Source: Apostichopus japonicus (taxonomy: Eukaryota; Echinodermata; Holothuroidea; Aspidochirotida; Stichopodidae). Taken from it: a stretch of DNA of 64,000 bases. Every line of letters starts with the position of its first letter. Position 1 is the stretch's first letter. The notes below the pieces were generated by a model. The model had not been told where the DNA came from and did no database searches. It worked only from the letters and a program-made list of their open reading frames with translations. The position numbers and the translations under genes are program-made. The DNA lies in NCBI RefSeq assembly GCF_037975245.1, contig NC_092576.1, positions 3,479,001 to 3,543,000 on the forward strand, given 5' to 3'. This document shows, piece after piece, positions 1 to 12,300 of this stretch.

Positions 1-527
1 ATATGATCAAAACTTTCAGATTTAAATATGGCAAAGCCAGCCGTGGTCTACCCGGAACCATCCCATGTCCAGGTTCATCCGATGATAGTAACTTTACTAA
101 CTCGATGGCAGTCTATTTTGCCTATACGTCCCCGGTATTAGGCCTATATACGAATCTGGGCTCTGGGCCTAAAATGGAGGCATATAGCTATAGATAAGAT
201 GCGCGAGAACTTAGGATTAATTTCGTCAAATAACTTGCACCAACACACCGTCACCGGCCCTGTCACTAGAGTCCACTGCTATTTCCATTTAATGTCTTTG
301 TCAGTTCTTACTCCAACCCCAGAAGGATTTTATTCTCTCTTTTTTTTTTAGCCCGTTTTCTTGTTAAACTTCCTTAGTCTTCTCAATCTTCATCTTCCAC
401 TGTTTTTTTTTTTATTTGAATAACTATTTCATCTTATTTATTGTCAGTATTGATGTTTTCATTATTACGTGTTACATTATCTTGTGTGAGCGTTTTATTG
501 CTATGATTGATTGCTTGCTTGATTAAT

Positions 528-610
<83 letters not shown>

Positions 611-853
611 CGAATTAATAAAAGTATGTGCGACTTTTAGATTTTTTTTTAAAACTTTTTGATATTTGTTCACGCGAGCGTAACCTTGAACTTCGAAAAA
701 TTTCTCATAGAGCAAACATTGATCGGATTATTTCAGCAGTCAAAAATAAATAAAACAGCAAACCAACAACTAATATTACATTTGTTGATTATTTTAAGCC
801 ATTAATCAAATACCAAAACTTCGAGGGATTTACATCAAAGCCTGCAGAGCAAA
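1..853. other. Left-edge sequence upstream of the microseminoprotein-like gene
   Basis: I see no convincing exon here. The stretch holds short T-runs and a pure AT dinucleotide run at about 532-606. The last part, about 720-853, is the presumed promoter and 5' UTR of the gene that starts at 854. No clear TATA box or other site stands out. The open frames across the AT run encode only Ile-Tyr repeats and are not genes. Confidence 0.5.
532..606. repeat. (AT)n microsatellite
   Basis: An uninterrupted AT dinucleotide run of about 75 bp, read directly from the sequence. Confidence 0.95.
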
Positions 854-3619
854 ATGAAGTCACCGATTCTTCTGGGTTTGGTGATTATTTTATTATTCCA
901 CCAGAGTGAATCCCAGTGTTTGTGGGGTAAGTAGACCTAAATACGATTTACTCGGCATTATTATGGTTAGTGTAGCGAATACGTCATTATACGTCATTAT
1001 GATGAGGTTTGGAAGAGGATGTGTGGTGGGAGGGTGCTATCAAAGTTTACTGTAGCTTGGCTTTCTAAACTCCTTATAGTCCCTATCACAGGGTTGTCCA
1101 ACCTTTTGCAGAGAAGGGCCACATGGAATGATTATGATGAAGGAGGGGCCGCATGAACCCTACGCTCGATTTTTTTGCCCGAAGCCCAAGGCAACAAAAT
1201 GTTAGCGCTGCGCACGGAGCGCACTGATTTATTTTCCTTCCTGATAAAACAGATGAATAAAGTTCAGCCGCCCCCCCCCCCCCTCCGCTGAGAGAGTGTC
1301 ACACAAACTGACCTGTATGCAGTTTTTTTTGTTGGACCCAGAAGGTTCGAATGATTGATTATATAGCTTCAAATTGTTATCAATAACTCTGCTCACTAAA
1401 ATTGTGCACCGTAGAGCATCTCTGGCGGGCCGGACCCAACCCTGCGGCGGGCCGGACTGTGGCCCGCGGGCCGTAGGTTGGACAACCCTGCCTTATCATA
1501 ATTATATGTTTCATGTAGATAATGAATTGTAAAATAGTTCTGGGCGTATATTGTTATAGTCCATTTAGGCCTATGATTATTGCAACGGAAATAGACACGT
1601 AGACGGCATTTGTGATAAGGTGTTTATTTTTGCAATCCCTTTCACAACTAAATATCAAGATAAAGATAACAGGAAACTGTTAGCAAACGGCTTATCCACT
1701 GAAGAGCCTGTGTATATGAGAATGTGTAAAATTAAGTGGGCTGGACATTTCGATCCTAGCAGGATCTTCTTCAGAGGCTGAATGACATAACTAATAAGGT
1801 AGGACCAGTGTGGTTGTTTGAGCCTTTTCGAAATGATACTTAGATCTTGTGTAGTTTTCAAATGAAGTGTGAGAACATTCTGTATGATATATTAATGATA
1901 TCGAATTAACTTAAAAGACCTTAGTTGTAATTTTATTCATAAAACATAAGTTTGTTCCCATGGCTATCATTTTTGATGAAGAGATGTATTATTCTGATAA
2001 ATTGGCCACACTATGTTGCCACTGAATGTAGACCACTGTTTATAGCAGGGTTTCCCTAACTGGGGTGTATGGACCCCCCAGGGGTGCGTGAGTCCATCCC
2101 ATGGGGTTCGTCAGACTTTTCTGAATGTCAAAACTAGAGTACTTTTTGTTGAACTAAAATCTGACTCTGACATCCACAGGGGGTTCGTGGGAGGGGGGAT
2201 AAAGTTAGGGAAACCCTGGTTTATGAGCTCTTGATAAAGAAAGACCTATAGATCACACAGGAATGACTAAAGTCGGTAACTTTCGACAATCATTATTTCG
2301 AGGTCGCAGAAAATAGCGCGCACATGTGATGTTAGCAACTAAAACATCGAAATATGTAGTACTTCCCCATACAAACATATTCAGCTGAAAGCCGGTCAAC
2401 TGCAATGATTAAAACTAAATTTAATAAAACAATAAATGCATTTATATGCAGTTCGCTATGGCTGGTGTGTTTCATTCAGTTACATGGCCTTGTAATGCCG
2501 CACGACTCGGGGAATTCAGATTCGAGGGCGCTCTGAGCTAGGCTGCTTTAGAGTTCCTATCTTGGAGTTCTTTAGAATTCCTATAAAAGAATTTTAGGCT
2601 CCTTTAGAGCTGTATCTAGAGAATACAGCTCTGGGCTGCTTCAGAGCCGTATATATTTAGATATACGGCTCTAGGCTGCTTGAAAATTATATATACTGAC
2701 CAGACACCTGGCTCTAAATAAATCTAAGTCTACTCTACATACGTTTGAAACTTCAGTAGGCCTACATGGAAAAGCGTATGTTTTGTCGTCTACACTAGGC
2801 TAGGCGCACGTACGCACATTAACTCCGTCTCATAATCCACTTGGACTTGCACGCAACTAGTCCAAATCAAATAATTTAACAGAAAATAGGAAACCCAAAC
2901 CAACTGCCATCTTTTGTAATGTTTGAAAGTAATGTATCTGATTTCACTCTTGCATGTATCTATAAGCTTTCTCATGTTATGTCGATAAGGATTTTTTTCC
3001 ATTTTGATATTTTAAAATTTGGTCAAGCATCTTTTGGTGATTATGTTGATAGGTTCATTCGAGCCACCTGTCAGCTTAGATGATCCAAGGTGCCAGCCCG
3101 AATATTTCGAGGATAACTTTCCCTGTCAAAACTGCTTCTGTTCCGAAAACGGAGAATATTTTGATTGTTGTCGAAGGTAAGGACGTTGATCTTTAGTTAT
3201 GTTCAATTGAAATCTCTGACTTGTTGCCTTGTTGGTATATCGACCTTGTTAAAAGTAAATTCTAAAAACATGGCTCCTTTGAAATCTGTTTGGACTCAAA
3301 AAAGTCATTTTGGTTTATTCTGTAAATTGTGGGCTTCTTTTCACTTGTAAGTAAAAGTAGTTTACTAGTTATAATGTTTGGTAGTCACTCCTTTATCCAA
3401 CAAACCTGAAAGATCCATGAGAGTATTTGGTATATGTTTGAAGCATTAATAATGACATGTTTGGTCATTTATTCCCGCAGATCCAGTGCTATGCGTCCCC
3501 AAGTGAGAGACTCAGATAACTGTGCACTGGTATTTGATAGCGAGGAGTGCACGTGGTCCTTGACTCCATCTTCCACAGATAATCAAGAGGCGTGTGATGT
3601 GGTTGGTATGGTCGGATAA
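854..3619 (+). CDS. Secreted beta-microseminoprotein-like protein, 3 exons
   Basis: The coding exons are 854-926, 3053-3176 and 3481-3619. All junctions are GT..AG and the phases (1, then 2) agree, giving 111 residues. Residues 1-21 are a signal peptide (hydrophobic LLGLVIILLF core, cleavage likely after SES or Q21). The mature part has ten cysteines at 22, 38, 49, 52, 54, 63, 64, 80, 89 and 104. The pattern C-x2-C-x-C, CC, C-x8-C and a last Cys about 14 residues later is that of the beta-microseminoprotein (PSP94/MSMB) family, whose human member is 114 residues with ten mature cysteines. The family consists of small extracellular proteins; mammalian MSMB occurs in seminal fluid and binds CRISP proteins. 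The role here is unknown. Start choice: the ATG begins the signal peptide and the exon ends in a clean GTAAG donor. The family call rests on cysteine spacing and length, not on a search. Confidence 0.82.
1089..1490. mobile_element. Non-autonomous hAT-like element in intron 1 of the microseminoprotein-like gene
   Basis: The ends are inverted repeats: the left end reads CAGGGTTGTCCAACCT and the right end is its near-perfect reverse complement. The flanks carry an 8-bp target duplication, CCCTATCA on the left and CCTTATCA on the right (7 of 8 match). An 8-bp duplication with a CAG-type terminus is typical of hAT transposons. The interior is GC-rich, includes a poly-C run and has no transposase reading frame. 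The length is about 400 bp. Confidence 0.85.
1735..1800 (-). mobile_element. Penelope-like retroelement remnant with hammerhead-like core
   Basis: On the minus strand the sequence reads CTGAAGAAGATCC, a TGCTA loop, then GGATCGAAATGTC. The GATCC/GGATC stem is perfect and sits between CTGAAGA and GAAA, the two conserved blocks of a hammerhead ribozyme. Penelope-like elements are known to carry hammerhead motifs. There is one extra A between the first block and stem II compared with the minimal motif, so activity is uncertain. The flanks are short, so this is a fragment and not a full element. Confidence 0.5.
2046..2218. mobile_element. Short hAT-like MITE in intron 1
   Basis: The element has terminal inverted repeats CAGGGTTTCCCTAACT and its reverse complement AGTTAGGGAAACCCTG. 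The flanks are GTTTATAG and GTTTATGA, an imperfect 8-bp target duplication (first six bases match). The length is about 173 bp with no coding capacity. The structure fits a non-autonomous hAT element, probably a different subfamily from the one at 1089. Confidence 0.8.
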
Positions 3620-4206
3620 TTCAGCTTCAACATGATCTTTAATCAACCGATCAACGGAACTCTGATAATTGACCAAAAAAAATGTTTATTCTAATCCGCG
3701 GGCATCATTTCAATATGACAGTATATATATAAGAATGAGAAATGGAACTATATCAAGTCAAAGTGTCAAGCAGTATCAACCTAATTCACGACTGAAATCA
3801 GAGAATCTTTTCCTCAACCGATTTAAACTAACATCACTTTAAATTGTTAAGCTATATATTAGTGTCTAAACTCATCAAGCAGCTAAAGGATAAGGCCATC
3901 TTATATCATTTCTTGTTCTATTTATCTTAATGATAGATCAATTGGCAATAAAAATAGAATGTTAAAACCTTTTTCACTTATCATTTAGAAGTTTGTGTTT
4001 CTGAGTCATCAACATCAAAGTCTCATCTGGGCCATCATGATAGCATTTAAAATTCTTCTGGGGAAGACCCTGTGGAATACCACCCACTATCTTTCTTCAC
4101 TCCCTTCACTTATCTACAGCTTCTTACATCAGTTATGATGTAGATGGGCCAGACATTCTAAGCATTAAATGTGAGGGTGGAATGATGTGGACCATAAGTA
4201 CGTAGT
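3620..4206. other. Intergenic sequence downstream of the microseminoprotein-like gene
   Basis: This presumably contains the 3' UTR and polyadenylation region of the gene ending at 3619; an AATAAAA lies near 3946. No further exon is recognisable. Confidence 0.4.
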
Positions 4207-4214
4207 ATTGGTAG

Positions 4215-4497
4215 CAAGAGCGTAGGAACCGGGGGGCTGGGGGGGGGGCGCCAGCCCCCAGTGAAAAATATGGGGGGCGGAAGTATCGTTCCGCCCCCCC
4301 CCCCCGCTAGCAAGTCAGAAAACCCCTTTTTCATTTCCAAATGAGAAAAAAATCTCATTTGAAGCACCAAATTGCATCTAAGGCCAGGTGAAAATGCAAA
4401 ATTCTTTACAAAATGGAATGGGTGTTGAAGTGTGTTATAGGCCGGCCGGCCATCAGTCTTCAGCCCCCCTACTCAAAAGTACCTTCCTACGCCACTG
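4215..4497. mobile_element. hAT-like MITE, family A, copy 1
   Basis: The element is flanked by a perfect 8-bp target duplication ATTGGTAG (4207-4214 and 4498-4505). The ends are inverted: CGTAGGAA near the left end and TTCCTACG followed by CCACTG at the right. The interior includes G/C runs forming a short inverted repeat, then a segment that recurs in the copy at 19617-19952. The open frame on the minus strand here (Pro-rich) is a by-product of the element. Confidence 0.9.
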
Positions 4498-4920
4498 ATT
4501 GGTAGGTTACATCCTAAGCATTTAATGTGAGGGTGGAACGATGTGGACCACTAGTACATAGTATTGGTAGGTTACATCCACAATAATTAGGTGTATTCCC
4601 AAGAATGGCTTGGTAAACTGTTTTCAATGTTCGATTACATCATCAATGAATAAAAAGACTACACCAGAGGCAACATCATTTTCCTTCAAAGACTGGAAGT
4701 GTAATATCTAAATAGTTATGTGAAAGATCTTAATTGGTTGTCATAGCAACGCTTTCATGAACAAAATGGGGGCACCTGAGCTAACAAATGTTCTAAACCT
4801 TACATACCACAGGTATAACACTAACCCCTTATTAACAGCGTAAAATACGTTCACATTTAAAATAAGAGATCCATCTTACATAGTCTATACTATCGTCACA
4901 ATAATTAATAATCAATTAAA

Positions 4921-5060
4921 CAAAGCCGCATAACCTTCAATGTTCGCAAACATCTGTTCATCTTCCCTGAAGATTAATGAACACCCCACATAACCTTCAA
5001 TGTTTGCAACCATCTGTTGATCATTCCTGAAGTTCAATGAACACTCCGCATAACCTTCTC
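4921..5060 (+). repeat. About 60-bp tandem repeat, 2-3 units
   Basis: The phrase CATAACCTTCAATGTT followed by CATCTGTT and a later AATGAACAC recurs with about 60-bp spacing; the third unit is truncated. Confidence 0.75.
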
Positions 5061-5212
5061 TCTGAGCTGAGATACATTCGCATCAAACAATCAAAATAAA
5101 TCAATTTTCTAGCTATAACTTTATATATCCATTTCCCAAAAGTCAACAACTTTCAAGGTAACAGAGATAGATTGTCAGAAGCAATAAAGTGCTTTGAAAA
5201 GCCAAAAGCTTC

Positions 5213-5712
5213 ATTATGTACTGTAAATGGACTGTCCAGACTGGTAATGTTGCATTACTCATTAATACATGATATAAGCTGTAGCACAGAATGTGACTGT
5301 ACTGCCTAGTACTGTATGTACTGTACATGGACACCTATTGACTGCACAGCCTGGTAATGTTGCATTACTCCTGAATACATGATATAAGCTGTAGTACAGA
5401 ATGTGACTATACTGCCTAGTATGTACATGGACACCTATTGACTGCACAGCCTGGTACTGTCACATTACTCATTAATACATGACATAAGCTGTAGCACAGA
5501 ATGTGACCGTACTGCCTAGTGTGTACTGTACATGGACACCTATTAACTGCACAGACTGGTACTGCACATTACCCAATAACACATGATATACTGTAGGCTG
5601 TAGCACAGAATGTGACTGTACTGCCTAGTATGGACTGTACATGGACACCTATTGACTGTACAGCCTGGTACTGCACATTACTTGTTAATACATGACATAA
5701 GCTGTAGTGTAG
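5213..5712 (+). repeat. About 110-bp minisatellite, 4-5 units
   Basis: Units share ACATGGACACCTATTGACTG, TGATATAAGCTGTAG and ACTGCCTAGTA in the same order. Copies differ by small indels. No gene is seen; overlapping reading frames simply reflect the repeat. Confidence 0.85.
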
Positions 5713-5835
5713 CACCAACCAACTCAATGGCACTTAGTAAAGGAACAATTTTAAGCTTGAGCATATTCATGCCAGAGAATAGTCACAGGTATGTTACAAC
5801 AAATATTTTTTTTATTCCAGGCTGGCAAGCTATTG

Positions 5836-6164
5836 TATGTATGTATGTATTTTAGATCCTCCTGCAAGCAGGAAGTTGTGAAGAAGTCTTATTGGTTTAT
5901 CAAAGCCGCAAGCTGACCGAAGTCAGTCTCTTACATTCATATTTAACGTCCATGATTATGAATTGTCAATTGTCAACAACTCTGTAACTGGATGACATAA
6001 GTTAATCTGGGAGTGACTCGAACCAGGGACCTTATGATTGAAAGGCACCGGCGTTAACAACTGAGCTAACACTCCTCAACCACTGAGCTAACACTCCTCA
6101 ACCACTGAGCTAACACTCCTCAACCACTGAGCTAACACTCCTTAACCACTGAGCTAACACTCCT
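5836..6164 (-). mobile_element. tRNA-derived SINE, copy 1, with tandem head repeats
   Basis: Read on the minus strand, the head resembles a tRNA gene: TTAGCTCAGTTG (A-box-like) and, about 35 bp later, GGTTCGAGTCAC (B-box-like). The unique body follows, and a CATACATACATAC tail ends it. Three more copies of the family occur at 13332, 27546 and 35334. In this copy the tRNA-like start is duplicated about five times as a 22-bp repeat (6070-6164, containing CTGAGCTAACACTCCT). Confidence 0.88.
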
Positions 6165-6358
6165 ATTGGGATATACAATTCGTAGAATAATTATCTCCCT
6201 GCCAAATGTTCGATTCAACATTTTCCACCAATATCTGTCTTTCAACATATATTTCCATGGCTTTGCTTTCTTCTTTCACACCAATCATAATAGTTCTGTA
6301 TTCTTAGTTGGCTGTTTTTTATTTTGCAATCTACAGACAATTCTGTTTCCCAATTTTG

Positions 6359-9300
6359 CTACATTTTCGATTCATCTTTACTCTCTACTTTCATTCGTTT
6401 TCTTTGTTCTTGCCTGGCTAGTCTAGCTTCATATTTCTCTTTTCTAATTTCTTCATCTGCTATTCTCTGCTGCTTTTTGTTCATGTATTCCTGCATATGA
6501 TTATAGTTCTTCTTGTGTAGAGAGACCAGGGCTTGATCTGCATTCAGAGAGTCTGTAAATAACAATAATAAAGGCATTTATATAGCGCCATAACTAAAAC
6601 GATAATCTATGGCGCTTTACAAGGAAAAAATAAATCATACAAATGAACAAAAACAGCAACAAGACAGAAAAGAGTAAAAAGAGGATTACTTAAAGGCCTT
6701 ATTAAAGAGAACTGTCTTCAGAGCTTTTTTGAAAGAGAGAAATGTGGATAGATTAGCAACCGAAGACGGCAAGTCGTTCCACAGCCTGGCCCCATTTACA
6801 GAATATACATGGTTGCCAAACTGTTTTGTGCAGGTGGTGGGAACGTTTGAAGTAGTAGCAGATATACTTCTTATTCAATATGACGAAACACGCTTAGTAA
6901 ACTTCTTACACAAATAATCGAGAGCCTGTTTATTAATACATTTATAAATCAAACAAAGAACCTTGAATGTAATGCGTTGCTCAATGGGGAGCCAATGTAA
7001 AGTGAATAGACAGTGAAGAGAATAAAGGCATGCAATAGTTGCTCTAAAGACTATGATCTACTTTTGAACTTAGAAATTATTGAAGTAGAATAAATTCAAG
7101 TCAATTACCACAACATATCCTTCATCTCAGAAGCATTATGAGGCCAACCAGACTACATCTCTTATTTAAGATTTATTTGCACATTCCAGCAAACATAAAT
7201 CTGCTATAAAACTCTCAATACTTCTTTCTTTCTCAGATTTTATATAGAATGTTCATCTCTCATTTCATGAGGTACAGTATGCAATGCAGCATATCACAGT
7301 ATTTCAACCACTATATGCAGTTTAGGGCAAACAACAATTTGTGATGTCCCCAAAGATGGTAGCATCCCTGCTAGTACTGGTCTGTCCATAATCCATAACC
7401 CTTCCAGTTCTTGTTTACTCCTAATCCTGGCAGTACTGGTGTACCCCTAACCCTACCAGTGCTGGTGTACCCTAACCCTGCTAGTACTGGTGTACCCCTA
7501 TCCCTATTCCTGCCAGTCCTGATGTACCCCTTAACTTGCCAGTACTGGTGTACCTCTATCCATCCTAGTACTGATGTACCCTAACCCTGCCAGTACTGGT
7601 ATACCCTAACCCTCCCAATTCTGGTGTAATCCTAACCCCAAACCCTAACCCTACCAGTACTGGTGTACCCTAACCCTGCCAGTACTGGTATACCCTAACC
7701 CTCCCAATTCTGGTGTAATCCTAACCCCAAACCCTAACCCTACCAGTACTGGTGTACCCTAACCCTGCTAGTACTGGTGTACCCCTTAACTTGCCAGTAC
7801 TGGTGTACCTCTATCCATCCTAGTACTGATGTACCCTAACCCTGCCAGTACTGGTATACCCTAACCCTCCCAATTCTGGTGTAATCCTAACCCCAAACCC
7901 TAACCCTACCAGTGCTGGTGTACCCTAACCCTGCTAGTACTGGTGTACCCCTATCCCTATTCCTGCCAGTCCTGATGTACCCCTTAACTTGCCAGTACTG
8001 GTGTACCTCTATCCATCCTAGTACTGATGTACCCTAACCCTGCCAGTACTGGTATACCCTAACCCTCCCAATTCTGGTGTAATCCTAACCCCAAACCCTA
8101 ACCCTACCAGTACTGGTGTACCCTAACCCTGCCAGTCCTGATGTACCCTAACCCTGCCAGTCCTGATGTACCCTAACCCTGCCAGTCCTGATGTACCCTA
8201 ACCCTGCCAGTCCCGATGTACCCTAACCCTCCCAGTACTGGTATACCCTAACCCTCCCAATTCTGGTGTAATCCTAACCCCAAACCCTAAACTTGTCAGT
8301 ACTGCTGTACCTACCTTTCAGAAACTCCCACTCCTTGTTTAATAACTCCAAGATAGACTTCTGCCAAGCTTCTGGAAAAGATGTTGCTCTGGTAACCTAA
8401 GCAAAAAGAGTAGTTAAAATTATAGCAAGACTGTACAAACTTGGAAAATCAACTAGTGTCCAGTTTGAAAACCTTAGAATAAACATTGCCTGGATAGGGC
8501 ACAATGGTAATCATTAGACGCTTAATCATTATTCATGTATCAGTATCTAGGTTGCATTATCTCTTTCCAGTATAAGCCTTCCAAGCATGTGTCCATTACC
8601 ATTACACTTATCCACGCCATACTATTATTTGTTATCATCTCTACAAAATGCAAATGAAAATTGAGAGGAGCCAATTCATGACCTTGAAACCTGTGTAGAC
8701 ACCCTTACAAGAAACAACAAGAATACAACTTTGATAGTTTCATGAAGAACACTGGATATGTATTTCTGGGATTGCCGAGATGGAGAACCTATATGATGCT
8801 GAACAGTACGCCACACTGCATATGTATTTCTGGGATTCGTGAGATGAAGAGCCTATATGATGCTGAACAGTACGCCACACTAGATATGTATTTCTGGGAT
8901 TGCCAGGATGGAGAACCTATATGATGCTGAACAGTACGCCACACTGCATATGTATTTCAGGGATTCTTGAGATGAAGAACCTATATGATGCTGAACAGTA
9001 CGCCACACTGCATATGTATTTCTGGGATTCCTGAGATGAAGAACCTATATGATGCTGAACAGTACTTCACATTCATACCTCATATTATTTATGTATGTAT
9101 GTCAGGCTACTCTGTGTGGTTAAACACCTCATATCATTTTTGTATATCAGACTACTCTTTGTGGTTAAATAACTCATATTATTTAATATCAGTATTGATG
9201 CTCTTGATATTATGTTTGAACACTTTCTTCATTGATTGATTGAAATAAAATTGAATAAAATGAATATAAAAAATATATATAAAGACAACAGTTCTTGATA

Positions 9301-12300
9301 AATTTATTTTGATGACAAAGTGATTCTAACAGAACGCATAACAGAAGTAGCTGGAGGAACGAAAGTTGACTTCCTGTTAGTAATGAGCAAAATGTCTGAA
9401 AACAACTCTTTCAAAACATTGGTAGGATTACCATCTAGATAGATTCTGATTATTTGTGATCAATAACGAAGCACTCAACACTTACCTCAACTTTTTCATT
9501 AAGGTCTGACAATTGAAATACTTGTACAGCCTCTACAGGTGACCCCTGGATGACCCAAAGACACCCCTCAAGGTCAAATGTGATGCAGAATATGTCAGCT
9601 TCATTGTGTATTTTAGAGACTTCCTTTAGAGTATATCCTGAGGGGTCTTCTAAAACTTGGTATACCAGACAAACTTTTTCCCTAGAAGTGAGGATATAAA
9701 AAGATGATCCATGTCAAGGCACATGCATTATATCACATGTATTGTGAATACACATTTACTTTGGTATGATTACTTTACAGTTACCTTAATATATTACCTA
9801 CCCTAAGAGACTGATGGCCACATGTCATTACTCTGGCCAGGACAGAGAGGTATTGAGTATTCTTTACCTACCCTAACAGACTGATGGCCACATGCCATTA
9901 CTCTGGCCAGGACAGAAAGGTATTGAGTATTCTTTGGCATGATTAGTTTACAGTTACCTTAATATATTACCTACCCTAATAGACTGATGGCCACATGTCA
10001 TTACTCTGGCCAGGACAGAGAGGTATTGAGTATTTTTTGGCATGATTAGTTTACAGTTACCTTAATATATTACCTATCCTAAGAGACTGATGGTCACATG
10101 CCATTACTGTGGCCAGGACAGAAAGGTATTGAGTATTCTTTGGCATGATTAGTTTACAGTTACCTTAATATATTACCTACCCTAATAGACTGATGGCCAC
10201 ATGTCATTACTCTGGCCAGGACAGAGAGGTATTGAGTATTCTTTGGCATGATTAGTTTACAGTTACCTTAATATATTACCTATCCTAAGAGACTGATGGC
10301 CACATGTCATTACTCTGGCCAGGACAGAGAGGTATTGAGTATTCTATGGTATGATTAGTTCAAAGTATCCTTAATATATTACCTACCCTAAGAGACTGAT
10401 GGCCACATATTATTACTCTGGCCAGGACAGAGAGGTATTGAGTATTCTATGGTATGATTAGTTAACAGTTACCTTAATATATTACCTGTGCCCTAAGAGA
10501 CTGATGGCAACATGTTATTACTCTGGCCAGGACAGAGAGGTATTGAGTATTCTTTGGCATGATTAGTTTACAGTTACCTTAATATATTACCTACCCAAAG
10601 AGACCAACAGCCACAAATCATTACTCTGGCCAGGACAGAGAGGTATGGAGTATTCTTTGGTATAATTAGTTTGCAGTTACCTTAATATATTACCTAGCCT
10701 AGGAGACTGATGGCCACATGTCATTACTCTGGCCAGGACAGAGAGGTATAGAGTATTCTATGGTATGATTAGTTTACAGTTACATTAATATTACCTACCC
10801 TAATAGACTGATGGCCACATATCCATTCTTTGAGCAGGTCAGGTGTGTAACTGTGAAGTATTCTTCAGGCTTTTTCACTCTGCTTTCATGGTTTATGTCA
10901 ACCGAAGCAAGCTGTTTGCAATGATGGTAATCCCATAACCTTATTGTGGAATCCTACAGAAATGTACAAAAGAGTTATATTCATGGCAAAGAAATAAATG
11001 CAACAACGCATATGTCAGACAAATACTGCAATTAAGTATTATTCTTTTTATTAAGAGTGCACTGGAACAGTGTAGCAACAATGCAAACATAGGAATACTG
11101 CAAAAAGGAATGAGATGTGATGTTTGACAGGGGCTGGACATGTTCAGGGATGTGCCCAGAATTTCCTGAGTGCCCCCCTCCCCTTTGAGAAATTTTTTGA
11201 TTTTGAAGGTGCCCAGATGCCAAATGCTGGCACTTGTATAGCTTTGCACATACACAAGTACTAGTTTTGCTAACAATTTCCATTTTTTCATTTTTTTCCA
11301 ATTTATGTTGAATATATTGTTAGGAATGTCAGGATTTTAGATGAAAATAGTGCTGGGCGTGATTCATTGTTTTGAAGACAGTGCTGGGCGAGGCCGCCCA
11401 GCGTGGGCACATCCTTGATGTTACAGGTTGATATACATAAGGTAAGAATCAGGCTATTACAGAGGTATGACAATGTAACACATGGTGAGATATGACAAGG
11501 GTACCGGTATGACAATGTGGTAAGATAAATACCTTAAAGAACATACCTTTAAGACACATACCCAAACGATACCTTACAGAATATAGTTCAAAGACAAATA
11601 CCTTAAAGAATATACCTTTAAGACACATACCCAAACGATACCTTACAGAATATAGTTCAAAGACAAATACCTTAAAGAATATACCTTTAAGACACATACC
11701 CAAACGATACCTTACAGAATATAGTTCAAAGATAAATACCTTAAAGAATATACCTTTAAGACACATACCCAAACGATACCTTACAGAATATAGCTCAAAG
11801 ACAAATACTTTAAAGAACATACCTTTGAGACACATACCTAAAAGATATCTTACAGAATATAGTTCAAAGACAAATACTTTAAAGAACATACCTTTAAGAC
11901 ACATACTCAAAAGATACCTTACAGAATATATGAAGACAAATACCTTAAAGAATATACCTTTAAGACACATACCCAAAAGATACCTTACAGAATATAGTTC
12001 AAAGACAAATACCTTAAAGAATATACCTTTAAGACACATACCCAAAAGATACCTTACAGAATATAGTTCAAAGACAAATACCTTTGAAGACAGATCTATA
12101 CCTTCAAGATACTCTAACAATATATACATTTCTAATTTATCAAGCTCTTTTGAATATTTCATTATATTTTTTATATTCAAAATCTTCGAAGTAATTTTAG
12201 TGTATGTACAGATCCAATGGATACTCACCCCACCAGCTGACACCAAGAGATTCCCCTTTCCAGGAACAATCTGAAAACAGCTGACAAATCTATAAATGGA

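Noticed and set aside
7353-8300. True telomere
   Set aside because: The hexamer is never in a long pure run and the array lies inside an intron of WDR4.
11449-12274. 265- and 149-codon frames on opposite strands
   Set aside because: Both are a 69-bp minisatellite read in stop-free frames, inside a WDR4 intron.
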